Positions 42,282-49,961 of a stretch of DNA of 55,363 nucleotides are shown here, piece after piece; the stretch's first letter is position 1, and every line of letters begins with the position of its first letter. Location: NCBI GenBank assembly GCA_002699025.1, contig PABA01000207.1, forward strand, positions 1-55,363, in the 5' to 3' direction. Below the pieces are notes generated by a model that was not told the DNA's origin, ran no database searches, and saw only the letters and a program-made list of their open reading frames with translations. Origin of the DNA: Sandaracinus sp. (GTDB lineage: Bacteria > Myxococcota_A > Polyangia > Polyangiales > Houyiibacteriaceae). Made by a program: the position numbers and the translations under genes.

Positions 42282-43739
42282 ATGCGCCTGGCGCGACCCT
42301 TTCTTCTGCTGCTTCCTTCTTTCTGTCTCACCCTCGGCTGCGCGGAGGGCGGCACTCGGCCCGTCGACGCGGGCGGCGCGCGTGACACCGGCTCGCCGGG
42401 CGTCGACGCTTCGCCCGTCGACGCTTCGCCCGGCCCGGACGCCACCGTGGACATCGACGCATCGAGCCCGACCGACGGCGGCGCGCCGAGCGACGGCGCC
42501 ACGCCGATGGACGCTGGCTCGAGCGACGCCGGCTCGAGTGACGCCGGCTCGAGTGACGCCGGCTCGAGTGACGCCGGCCCGAGCGACGCGGGCGCGGACG
42601 CCGGCCCGAGCGATGCGGGCGCGGACGCCGGCACCGACGCCGGCGACCCCTGCCTCGGCGTCGACTGCAGCGGGAGCGACGGCCTCTGCGTCGTGGGTCG
42701 CTGCGACCCGGCGACGGGCGCCTGCGTGACCGACCCCCGCCCCGACGGCACCAGCTGTGACGCGGACCCGGGCGACTGCGTGAGCTCGACCTGCCAGGCC
42801 GGCACCTGCGAAGACGAGACCGTCGCGGACTGCACGCTCTGCGACGGCGGCGTATGCAGCGCCGGCAGCTGCGGGGCCGCGCCGACCGAGATCCTCTTCA
42901 GCGGCTTCGAGGGTGGCGCCTTCGACGCCGGCTGGACCACGTCCGGCGACGCCAACTGGATCGTGACGAGCGTGCGCTCGTACGGCGGCTCCTTCTGTGC
43001 CCAGAGCGGCGACATCGGCCCGAGTCAGAGCACTTCGCTCCGCGCGACGCTCACCGCGCCGGTCGACGCCGCCCTCGCCTTCTGGGCGCTCACGTCGAGC
43101 GAGTCCGGCTACGACGAGCTCGAGGTCTGGGTCGACGGCGGCCGCGTCGCCGCGCGCTCCGGCACCGGCGGGGACTGGGAGCCGGTCCTGGTCCCGCTCT
43201 CGGCCGGCGCCCACGACATCGAGTGGCGCTACACCAAGGACGGCAGCGTCGACAGCGGCCTCGACGCCGTCTGGATCGACGAGGTGCGCCTCGTGCCGCA
43301 GCCCGGCTTCATCGACTTCGAGGACGGCACGCTCTCCGGCGCGCTCTCCACGGGCGGCGACATCGGCTGGGGCGCCTCCACGACGCAGAGCCACGGCGGC
43401 ACCTGGAGCGCCCGCTCCGGCGCCATCGGGAGCTCCTCGACGAGCTGGCTCCGCGCCGAGGTGAGCTACGCCGCCGCCTCCACGCTCGACTTCTGGTACC
43501 GGGTCAGCAGCGAGTCCGGCTACGACTACCTCGAGCTCTGGATCGACGGCTCCCAGCAAGACAGCTGGTCCGGCACGGTCGGCTGGACCGAGGCGAGCTA
43601 TCCCCTCGCCGCCGGCGCGCACACCATCGAGTGGCGCTACACGAAGGACAGCTCCATCTCGAGCGGCGACGACGCCGCCTGGGTCGACGACATCGATCTG
43701 GGGCTGCCACCGACGACGGGCGGCCTCTGCCCTCCCTGA
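42282..43739 (+). CDS. Surface lipoprotein with Asp/Ala/Gly linker, Cys modules and two beta-sandwich-like repeats
   Basis: A 485-residue lipoprotein. Lipobox LTLGC (Cys20). Residues about 25-125 are a low-complexity linker encoded by a 15-bp DNA repeat (GSSDA units). Residues about 128-200 hold a Cys-rich stretch (CLGVDCSGSDGLCVVGRCDPATGACVTD...). Residues about 205-340 and 345-475 are two copies of a domain with FxGFEGGAFDAGW / IDFEDGTLSGALS, SSESGYD(E/Y)LE(V/L)W(V/I)DG and IEWRYTKD, like MAM or carbohydrate-binding beta sandwiches. Such proteins bind surfaces or polysaccharide in related bacteria. No sorting tail is visible. Confidence 0.85.
   Translation: MRLARPFLLLLPSFCLTLGCAEGGTRPVDAGGARDTGSPGVDASPVDASPGPDATVDIDASSPTDGGAPSDGATPMDAGSSDAGSSDAGSSDAGSSDAGPSDAGADAGPSDAGADAGTDAGDPCLGVDCSGSDGLCVVGRCDPATGACVTDPRPDGTSCDADPGDCVSSTCQAGTCEDETVADCTLCDGGVCSAGSCGAAPTEILFSGFEGGAFDAGWTTSGDANWIVTSVRSYGGSFCAQSGDIGPSQSTSLRATLTAPVDAALAFWALTSSESGYDELEVWVDGGRVAARSGTGGDWEPVLVPLSAGAHDIEWRYTKDGSVDSGLDAVWIDEVRLVPQPGFIDFEDGTLSGALSTGGDIGWGASTTQSHGGTWSARSGAIGSSSTSWLRAEVSYAAASTLDFWYRVSSESGYDYLELWIDGSQQDSWSGTVGWTEASYPLAAGAHTIEWRYTKDSSISSGDDAAWVDDIDLGLPPTTGGLCPP
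42516..42650 (+). repeat. 15-bp tandem repeat encoding the lipoprotein linker
   Basis: Five units of ggctcgagcgacgcc (or a close variant) from 42516 to 42590, then degenerate gcggacgccggc-type units to 42650. The repeat encodes GSSDA and GADA units and keeps the frame. Confidence 0.85.
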
Positions 43740-43789
43740 GCGGTGGGTGAAGCCTGCGTCCGTTGGTTGGGCACGTTTGAACACCGCTC

Positions 43790-43871
43790 GTTGAACACCG
43801 CCCGTTGAACACCGCCCGTTGAACACCGCCCGTTGGGCACCGCTCGTTGGCCACCGCTCGTTGGCCACGGG
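43790..43871. repeat. 14-bp by 6 tandem array
   Basis: Units of gttgaacaccgccc start at 43790, 43804, 43818, 43832, 43846 and 43860; the last three are gttgggcac, gttggccac and gttggccac variants. Being 14 bp, the unit shifts frame in every copy, so it is not a coding repeat. It ends 34 bases before the phosphatase ATG. Confidence 0.92.
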
Positions 43872-43904
43872 TCTTTCCGCGGGTTTGGTCTAGACTCCCG
43901 CGCG

Positions 43905-44690
43905 ATGTTCGACCTCGATCGCATCGGCGGCGCCCACGCCCTCGACCACCTCGTCGACGCCGTCCTCGAGGCCGGCGAGATCGCCCTCCGCCTGTATCGC
44001 GGCGGCGCCGCCGCCCGCACCGAGCGCAAGCCCGATCGCAGCCCGGTCACGGAAGCCGACCGGGAGGTCGAGCGCCACCTCCGCGCCTACCTGGACGAGG
44101 CCCACCCCGCGGCCGCCTTCCTCGGCGAGGAGAGCGGCGAGGGCGCCGGCACCAGCGACCTCCGCTTCGTCGTCGACCCCATCGACGGCACCCGCGCCTT
44201 CGTCCGCGGCATCCCCACCTGGTCCATTCTCCTCGGCCTCGAGGCCGAGGGCGAGCCCGTGCTCGGCGTCGCCTACATGCCCGCCGCCGGCGACCTCTTC
44301 GTCGGCGTCCAGGGCCACGGCGCCACCGCCAACGGGCGCCCCTGCCGCGTCTCCCAGGTCGCCGACGCGGCCGACGCCGCCATCGGCCACGGCGCCCTCG
44401 CCCAGTTCACCGACGAGGGCATGGGCCCGGCCCTCGAGCGCCTCGCCGTGGGCACGGACACGCAGCGTGGCTTCGCCGACTTCGCCAACTACCGGGAGCT
44501 CCTCCTCGGGCGCCTCGACGCCGTCGTCGACCCGGGCGTCCAGCCCTACGACGTCTGCCCCGCCGCGGTCCTCGTCCGCGAAGCCGGCGGGCGCTTCAGC
44601 GACTTCGGGGGCGCCCCGACCATCCACGGGCGCGGCTTCGTCGCCAGCAACGGCCCCGTCCACGACGCCATCCTCGCCCTCCTCGCGTGA
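43905..44690 (+). CDS. Inositol-monophosphatase family phosphatase
   Basis: A 261-residue metal-dependent phosphatase. Metal-binding motifs are all present: GEESGE (residues 74-79), DPIDGT (91-96), and PYDVCPAAVLVREAGG near 209 (the family's WDxxP-type site with Tyr for Trp). Members act on inositol monophosphate, histidinol phosphate or PAP; the sequence does not decide. The ATG is immediately downstream of the 14-bp array and a TAGACT-like box eight bases upstream raises the chance of a leaderless message (weak evidence). It overlaps a possible earlier start of the next lipoprotein gene. Confidence 0.88.
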   Translation: MFDLDRIGGAHALDHLVDAVLEAGEIALRLYRGGAAARTERKPDRSPVTEADREVERHLRAYLDEAHPAAAFLGEESGEGAGTSDLRFVVDPIDGTRAFVRGIPTWSILLGLEAEGEPVLGVAYMPAAGDLFVGVQGHGATANGRPCRVSQVADAADAAIGHGALAQFTDEGMGPALERLAVGTDTQRGFADFANYRELLLGRLDAVVDPGVQPYDVCPAAVLVREAGGRFSDFGGAPTIHGRGFVASNGPVHDAILALLA

Positions 44691-44761
44691 AGGGAGCGCC
44701 CCGCTCCGCCGCTCGCGGCTCGGCCGACGCTCGGCCCGCCGCCGACCGCGCCCGAGCGGGC

Positions 44762-45466
44762 GTGCCCTCGTCGAGGAGGAAGACCGCGCGACTCCCCTCG
44801 CGCCCCCTCCCGACCGCGCTCGTCCTCCTCCTCGCTGCCCTCGGCTGCGGCGAGTGCGACGCGGAGGCGCCGCCGAACCTCCACTTCGAGGCCTTCCCCG
44901 CCGACCTCGAGGTCCCGGCGGCCGCCCGCATCGACGCGACGGCCCCGAGCGAGGCCCGCGTCCAGGTGCTCGCGGCGACCCGGCGCGGCGAGTGGCCGCC
45001 GACCTTCGTGGGCGCGAACATCTGGGACGGCATCGTGGTCGTCCCCGAAGACGCCGCGCGCCGCGCCTCCCTGGACGCCGGGCGCACCTACGTGCGCAGC
45101 GGGCCCGGCGCCCTGCGCCTCGACGTCCGCATGGGCGCGGGCGATCGCGGCGCCTTCATGGGCGGCACGCTCCACGCCGGCGCCGAGCGGGCCATGCTGC
45201 AGATCCGCGTCGAGGACCCGCAGACGCTCGGCGCCCGCTTCCAGCTCCGCATCCACGCCGTGGAGAGCGACGAGCGCCCCCGGGACGCCACGCCGCCCTA
45301 CCTCGAGCGCCCGGTCCCCCGCGGCATCTACCGGGCCTGGGTCGACATCCCGGCCCGCGGGGGGCGCTACCTCGTCGAGGTCTGGACCGTCGACCGGGAG
45401 GGCACGGTCCTCGGCCGCGCCTGGGCCAGCCCCATCGCCGTGGAGCGACCGTGGCTCGCGCGTTGA
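44762..45466 (+). CDS. Lipoprotein with beta-rich domain, unknown function
   Basis: A 234-residue lipoprotein read from a GTG at 44762 (VPSSRRKTARLPSRPLPTALVLLLAALGC; lipobox AALGC, Cys about 29). The mature protein is beta-rich, with APPNLHFEAFPADLEVPAAARIDATAPSEARVQVLA and a tail ending in the phrase RAWASPIAVERPWLAR. A GTG at 44687 overlaps the phosphatase stop (GTGA) and would add 25 residues with no signal. It overlaps the next gene's start. No known domain recognised. Confidence 0.65.
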   Translation: MPSSRRKTARLPSRPLPTALVLLLAALGCGECDAEAPPNLHFEAFPADLEVPAAARIDATAPSEARVQVLAATRRGEWPPTFVGANIWDGIVVVPEDAARRASLDAGRTYVRSGPGALRLDVRMGAGDRGAFMGGTLHAGAERAMLQIRVEDPQTLGARFQLRIHAVESDERPRDATPPYLERPVPRGIYRAWVDIPARGGRYLVEVWTVDREGTVLGRAWASPIAVERPWLAR

Positions 45467-46107
45467 GCCTGGTCGTCGGCGGGCTCCTCGTCGCCGCCGG
45501 GATCGCCTTCCTCGCGCCGGCCCTGAGCGGCCACGCCTCCGCGCGCGCCGCCTGGGAAGCCGAGCGCGCGCGCCTCGGCACCGCCGCCTACGACGCCGCC
45601 CGGAGCGACGCCCGCTACCTCGAGAGCCGACGCCACCACGCCCGGGCCGGGCACGCGGCCCTCCTCCTGGCGGCCGGGCTCCTCGTCCTCGGCGCCGTCC
45701 GGCCCGCGAAGCCGGAGCGCGAGGGTCCGCCGGCGTCCACCGCCCGTCGCGCGCGCGCCTCGCTCGTCGACCTCCTCCTCGTCGCCGCCCTCCTGGGCCC
45801 CCTCGCCCTCGACACCGGGGAGAGCGCCGCGCTCCACGCCCTCTCCCGCGCCGCGCCGCCGTTCGCGCTCGGCACCTTCGCCCTCCCCGCCGCCCGCGGT
45901 CAGACCCTCGGCCTCCGCCTCGCCGGCCTTCGCCTCCGTCGCGCGCCCTGGCCCCGCGTGCTCCTCGCGACGCTCGCCCTGCCCCTCGCCGCGCTCGCCC
46001 TCCTCGCCCTCCCCACCGCGCGCCGCGATCGCGCGCCTCGCCTCGCCGCGCCGCACCTCGCGCTCGCCGGTCTGCATCCCGTTGCGCTGCGCCCCGGCAC
46101 TGGCTAA
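45451..46107 (+). CDS. RDD-like integral membrane protein
   Basis: A 218-residue membrane protein with about five helices. The first is LSLVVGGLLVAAGIAFLAPAL; the second LLLAAGLLVLGAV; then an RDD-type core (ARRARASLVDLLLVAALLGPLAL, later ARGQTLGLRLAGLRLRRAPW with the Gly-Gln-Thr and Gly-Leu pattern), and a final LLATLALPLAALALLALP. RDD proteins include transporters and membrane-organising factors; function is open. The GTG at 45451 overlaps the upstream stop; a TTG at 45463 is an alternative. It is followed 12 bases later by a one-pass membrane peptide. Confidence 0.65.
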   Translation: MARALSLVVGGLLVAAGIAFLAPALSGHASARAAWEAERARLGTAAYDAARSDARYLESRRHHARAGHAALLLAAGLLVLGAVRPAKPEREGPPASTARRARASLVDLLLVAALLGPLALDTGESAALHALSRAAPPFALGTFALPAARGQTLGLRLAGLRLRRAPWPRVLLATLALPLAALALLALPTARRDRAPRLAAPHLALAGLHPVALRPGTG

Positions 46108-46119
46108 CGTCCGCCCGCG

Positions 46120-46332
46120 ATGGCCGACGAGCACCACGACGAGGGCGGGGTCCTCCCCGAGATCCACGACGAGGCCGCGGACACCCCGATGTGGGTGCCC
46201 GTCCTCGGCCTGAGCCTGCTGGCCCTCGCGGCCATCTTCCTCATCGTCCGAGCGGCCTTCGCCGACGCCGACGCCGAGGGCGCCCTCGAGGCCGCGCCCT
46301 CCGCGGCCCAGGTCGAAGCCGCCGCGCGCTGA
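46120..46332 (+). CDS. Small single-pass membrane protein
   Basis: A 70-residue protein with an acidic/His N-terminus (MADEHHDEGGVLPEIHDEAADTP), one transmembrane helix (MWVPVLGLSLLALAAIFLIV) and an Ala/Glu tail. The arrangement is of a membrane-tethered small subunit. It lies 12 bases after the RDD-like gene and is probably co-transcribed. No known family recognised. Confidence 0.75.
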   Translation: MADEHHDEGGVLPEIHDEAADTPMWVPVLGLSLLALAAIFLIVRAAFADADAEGALEAAPSAAQVEAAAR

Positions 46333-46754
46333 CCCCGGCTTCCGACGGCGCCCGCCGGCACGCGGCGGCCGAGGGAGCGACGGCCGAGGGAGCAACGGCC
46401 GTACAGCGGCCAAGGGAGCGACGGCCGTACAGCGGCCGAGAGGCCGGCGACCCCTGCAGGGGCCGAGAAGCCGGCCATCCTGGAGCGGCCGAGAGAGCTG
46501 CGGCCGACGCCGCACGCGTCGGTACCCGGTCGCCTTCCCGAGAACTCCGCGCCAGAGTTGGGCGCGACGAGGCCGAGGTGGCGAGGTCCGCTCGGCCGGT
46601 CGCCGTGACGGCGAGGACGTCCCGGTCCCTCCCCTCGGCGTGTGACCCGAGGCGGCGTGCGCGGGCGTACTCGAGAAGACGGGCGTCCCCTCGCGGACCG
46701 GTCGGCGTGCCACGGAGTCCGTAGCCCGAACCGTCGAGGTTCAGGCCCGGGGGC
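46333..46754. other. Intergenic region with degenerate tandem repeats and nested palindrome
   Basis: No gene is supported. Between 46365 and 46450 are units such as ggccgagggagcgac and ggccgtacagcggcc arranged in a mosaic, followed by the nested palindrome at 46442-46476. It separates the plus-strand membrane peptide from the minus-strand PHA-type regulator (convergent). Confidence 0.55.
46442..46476. repeat. Nested palindrome: GGCCGG...CCGGCC around CCCCTGCAGGGG
   Basis: The 12-base palindrome cccctgcagggg (46451-46462) is flanked by the complementary pair ggccgg (46442-46447) and ccggcc (46471-46476). It lies between convergent genes, which suggests a bidirectional terminator stem. No T-tract. 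Confidence 0.7.
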
Positions 46755-47471
46755 TCAGCCCTCTTCGTCGGCCGCCGCGTCCGTGTCGCCCGACTCGGCC
46801 GCCTTCGACTCGGCCGCCTTCGACTCGGCCGCCTTCGCGTCGGCCTTCGACTCCGCGCCCTTCTCGCTCTCCTTGCGGCCCACGAAGCTCGATAGCCGCG
46901 ACTCGAGCTCTTCGATGCGCTTCTGCAGGCGCCGCACCTCACCCTGGAGCTCCTGGTAGGAGCCGACGGCCGCCGCGACGATGCTCTTGAGCCGGTCGTC
47001 CGCCAGCCCTCTCAGCTCCTCGACGACCTCCTTCGGGGAGACCGTCTTCTTGGCCGGCCGCTCGTCCTTGGCCTCGGCCTTCTCGCCACCCTCGGCAGCG
47101 CCCGGCTCCACAGCCGCGGCCTCCGCCGCGCCCTCGCCTTCGACCTCGTCCTCGCGCAGCAGCTTCGAGAGCGGCGCCGGCAGGCTGCCGACGAGCCGGT
47201 CCCGCCCCTCCTGGATGAAGGACTTCAGGCTCTTCCCGCGCCCCTCGCCGCCCTTCTTCTCTTCCTCGTAGATGATCTGCGCGAGCGTGACGTTCGTCAG
47301 ATCCTCTTTCGACTTGTTGTCGATGATCTGAACGTCGTCGCCGCGCCGAACGAACTCGGCGATCTGCTGCAGCGTGACGTACCGGCTGTCCCGGGTGTCG
47401 TAGAGCTTTCGGTTCGCGTAGCGCTTGATGAGGCGCGGGCCGGTCGCGGCCTCTTCTGCCCTGGCGTCCAC
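46755..47471 (-). CDS. PHA/PHB accumulation regulator (PhaR-like)
   Basis: A 238-residue protein. Residues about 10-72 form the PHB_acc_N DNA-binding domain: LIKRYANRKLYDTRDSRYVT, LQQIAEFVRRGDDVQIIDNKSKEDLT and TLAQIIYEEEKK are close to the consensus. The second half has an acidic low-complexity stretch and a coiled coil (LKSIVAAAVGSYQELQGEVRRLQKRIEELESRLSSF) followed by AESKAAESK repeats. PhaR-type proteins bind PHA granules and control phasin genes. The GTG at 47471 has GGAGG eight bases upstream; the TTG at 47525 overlaps the candidate -35. No phaC gene is in the window. Confidence 0.85.
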   Translation of the reverse strand: MDARAEEAATGPRLIKRYANRKLYDTRDSRYVTLQQIAEFVRRGDDVQIIDNKSKEDLTNVTLAQIIYEEEKKGGEGRGKSLKSFIQEGRDRLVGSLPAPLSKLLREDEVEGEGAAEAAAVEPGAAEGGEKAEAKDERPAKKTVSPKEVVEELRGLADDRLKSIVAAAVGSYQELQGEVRRLQKRIEELESRLSSFVGRKESEKGAESKADAKAAESKAAESKAAESGDTDAAADEEG

Positions 47472-47495
47472 CCGGATAACCTCCGTCGAATCAAC

Positions 47496-47525
47496 GGTGT
47501 AGCCCGCCTCAACGCACCGCGTCAA
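47496..47525 (-). promoter_or_regulatory. Candidate promoter of the PhaR-like gene
   Basis: On the minus strand TTGACG (47525-47520) is followed after 18 bases by TACACC (47501-47496), and GGAGG lies before the GTG at 47471. This supports the GTG start. Pattern evidence only. Confidence 0.35.
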
Positions 47526-47553
47526 GGTCGGCCGTGGCGCTCTCCCCCTCCCG

Positions 47554-48279
47554 TCAGTGCTCGGGCGCCGCGTGGGCCGCCCGCGCGCAGGCTTCCCGGA
47601 TCGGCGCCCGCAGATCCGGCGCGTTCGCGAGCCTCCGCGCGTCCGGCGCCGTCAGGTGGTGAACGAGCCTCAACGCCACCGGAAGGGGACAGTACGGGTT
47701 CTGCACGAGCGCCCGGCGCACCCGGTAGCGCACGGCCCAGCGCGGCCGCTGGTAGATCGCCTCGAGGGAGCGCGGATCGATGGGCCGCGTCGCCGCGAGC
47801 CGGACGACGTCCTCCTCGGTCAGCGCCGGGTTGCCCAGGAGCACCTGGATGACGTCCGGGTGCGGATCGCGCAGGACCCGCCCCAGGAGCTGACGATCGC
47901 GCCTCCGCGCCAGCGTCTTGCGCTCCCCGAGCGTCAGCGGCCGCCCCCGGCCGAAGTCGGGCACCCGCAGCTCGCCGAGCTCCGGCGTCGCGTCCTCGTG
48001 GCTCCCGAGCAGCGCCACCACGTCCGGCAAGCCGTCCTTTGCCGCCCGCCGCGCCGCGGCCGTCCGCGCCGCGTCGACCTCCGCGGACCCGAGCGCGAGC
48101 GAGACCGTCAGGAGCGCGTCCGCGTGGGCCGGCGTCCGCCGCCGCAGGAGCTCGGCCACCAGCGCCACCATCTCCTCCGGCGCCATCTCGCGCAGGGCGT
48201 GCCGCACGTACGCCACGCGCATGTCCGCATCCATCAGGGCGGCGCAGCGACGGGCGAGGGTGGACGCCGGGCTCTCCAC
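47554..48279 (-). CDS. HEAT-like helical protein, function unknown
   Basis: A 241-residue all-helical protein. After an N-terminal helical region come repeated segments such as LLGRVLRDPHPDVIQVLLGNPALTEEDVVRLAA, SLEAIYQRPRWAVRYRVRRALVQNPYCPLPVALRLVHHLT, like the leucine-rich-variant or HEAT families that stack helices. The GTG at 48279 has AGGA seven bases upstream; the frame is open 18 further codons. It lies upstream of the PhaR-like gene on the same strand, separated by 82 bases. No enzyme motif. Confidence 0.65.
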   Translation of the reverse strand: MESPASTLARRCAALMDADMRVAYVRHALREMAPEEMVALVAELLRRRTPAHADALLTVSLALGSAEVDAARTAAARRAAKDGLPDVVALLGSHEDATPELGELRVPDFGRGRPLTLGERKTLARRRDRQLLGRVLRDPHPDVIQVLLGNPALTEEDVVRLAATRPIDPRSLEAIYQRPRWAVRYRVRRALVQNPYCPLPVALRLVHHLTAPDARRLANAPDLRAPIREACARAAHAAPEH

Positions 48280-48401
48280 GCTCCGATCCTGCGGCGCCCG
48301 GGCCGCCGACACAACTCGCCCCCGAGGCCCCACGCCGCATTGCGGGGAGCGGCGCGGGGGCGTAGCCTCGTGGGTACGGGCTCGGGCCCGATGGAGTCTT
48401 C

Positions 48402-48647
48402 ATGCCGAACCTCGGAATGGGTGAGCTGCTCATCGTCCTCGTCATCGTGCTGCTGGTGTTCGGCGCGAGCCGGCTACCGCAGATCGGCGAAGGCGTCGGC
48501 AAGGCGATCCGCAACCTCAAGCGCGGCCTCAACGAGAACGACGACATCGACGTGACCCCGAAGGACAAGCAGGTCACGAGCCGCAGCTCGGCCAAGAGCG
48601 CCAGCGAAGAGGTCGCGGACGCCGAGGTCGTGGAGCGCAACGGCTGA
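48402..48647 (+). CDS. tatA: Sec-independent translocase component TatA
   Basis: An 81-residue protein of the twin-arginine system, which exports folded proteins. It has a short periplasmic N-terminus (MPNLGMGE), a transmembrane helix ([13 protein letters not shown]), the conserved hinge and amphipathic helix starting [20 protein letters not shown], and a charged C-terminal tail. ATG with GGAG five bases upstream. tatB and tatC are not adjacent, so this may be a single tatA/tatE-type gene. Confidence 0.93.
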   Translation: MPNLGMGELLIVLVIVLLVFGASRLPQIGEGVGKAIRNLKRGLNENDDIDVTPKDKQVTSRSSAKSASEEVADAEVVERNG

Positions 48648-48779
48648 GGCCCGCGCGGCGGTCCGAGGGGGACGCCGCGGCGTGAGCCCCGGACGACGCT
48701 TGGGCCACCGGGCGCCACCGGGACGAGCGCCACCGGGACGAGCCGAAGCCGAGAGCGACGACCGGGGAAGGCACCGGAC

Positions 48780-49961
48780 ATGGGCACGATCACGCTGCGC
48801 GCGCGGCGCGTCCAGCCGATCTGGGCGGGCCACCCCTGGGTCTTCGCGCAGGCGATCGAGCGCGTCGACGGCGCCCCCGGCCGCGGCGATCCGGTGCGCG
48901 TGCGTGACCCCGAGGGCAAGTTCCTCGGCGCGGGCTTCTACACGCCCGAGAGCGCCATCCCGATCCGGCTGGTCACCCGCGATCCGGACGAGCCCCTGGA
49001 CGAGGCCGCCCTCGCCCGCCGCATCGAGCGCGCCGCGCGCTACCGGCGGGAGACGCTCGGCTTCCCCACGGAGGCGACGACCGGCTTCCGGATGATCCAC
49101 GCCGAGGGCGACGGGCTCCCGGGCCTGGTGGCCGACGTCTTCGGGGATGTCGTCGTCGCGCAGATCGGCACGGCCGGCATGAAGCGCCGCGAGGACGTCC
49201 TCTTCGGGCACCTCCAGCGCGTGACCGGCGCCAAGACGATCGTCCGCACGGCCAACCGGGTGAAGGCGGAGCACATCGACGACGAGTGGTCCGTCGTCCG
49301 CGGCCCCGAGCCGAAGGCGCTCCGCTTCCGCGAGCGCGGCTTCGAGTACGAGGTGCCGATCCAGCTGACCCAGAAGACCGGCTACTACTTCGACCAGCGC
49401 GACAACCGCGCCCGGGTCGAGGCCTTCGCCCACGGCCGGGTCCTCGACGCCTACTCCTACCTCGGCTCCATGGGCCTCGCCGCCGCCCGCGGGCGCGCCG
49501 AGTCCGTGCTCAGCGTGGACAGCTCGGCCCCGGTCGTCGCCGCCGGCGCGACCATCGCCCACCACAACGGGCTCGCCGATCGCATCGAGTTCCGGCGCGA
49601 CGACATCCGCAAGATCCTCCCGGTCCTCGCGCAGCGCGGGGAGCGCTTCGACGTCGTGATCGTCGACCCGCCCAAGCTCGTCCCGACCCGCAAGCACCTC
49701 GAGCGGGGCCGCCGCGCCTACGTCGAGCTCAACCGGCTCGCCGCCAAGCTCCTCGAGCCGGGCGGCCTCCTCGTGAGCTGCTCCTGCTCGGCGGCCATGC
49801 GCCCCGGCGACCTCCTCCGCGCCGTGAACCTCGGCGCGCGGAAGGCCGGCAAGCACCTCACGCTCGTCGACATGGGCGCCCAGGGCGCGGACCACCCGAC
49901 GCCGGCCGCCTTCCCGGAAGGCCGCTACCTGAAGGCGATGTTCCTGCGGGTCGACGCATGA
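48780..49961 (+). CDS. PUA-domain class I SAM methyltransferase, RlmI type
   Basis: A 393-residue RNA methyltransferase. Residues about 1-75 form a PUA domain (RVQPIWAGHPWVFAQAIERVDG; GDPVRVRDPEGKFLG). The methyltransferase domain includes DGLPGLVADVFGD, TGYYFDQRDNRA (the catalytic-domain entry), VLDAYSYLGSMGLAAARGRA and the IVDPPK motif near residue 295. This is the layout of RlmI, which methylates a cytidine of 23S rRNA; the exact target is not proved by sequence. The stop overlaps the HAD gene's ATG by four bases. Tandem 15-bp pairs lie before the ATG, which has a GGAAGG site. Confidence 0.9.
   Translation: MGTITLRARRVQPIWAGHPWVFAQAIERVDGAPGRGDPVRVRDPEGKFLGAGFYTPESAIPIRLVTRDPDEPLDEAALARRIERAARYRRETLGFPTEATTGFRMIHAEGDGLPGLVADVFGDVVVAQIGTAGMKRREDVLFGHLQRVTGAKTIVRTANRVKAEHIDDEWSVVRGPEPKALRFRERGFEYEVPIQLTQKTGYYFDQRDNRARVEAFAHGRVLDAYSYLGSMGLAAARGRAESVLSVDSSAPVVAAGATIAHHNGLADRIEFRRDDIRKILPVLAQRGERFDVVIVDPPKLVPTRKHLERGRRAYVELNRLAAKLLEPGGLLVSCSCSAAMRPGDLLRAVNLGARKAGKHLTLVDMGAQGADHPTPAAFPEGRYLKAMFLRVDA

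Noticed and set aside
47520-47525. TTG at 47525 as start of the PhaR-like gene
   Set aside because: It overlaps the candidate -35 and lacks a ribosome site, while GTG at 47471 has GGAGG eight bases upstream.
48712-48741. Two 15-bp copies of gcgccaccgggacga before the RlmI-type gene
   Set aside because: Two copies only, so too weak to list as an array; it may be a simple duplication.
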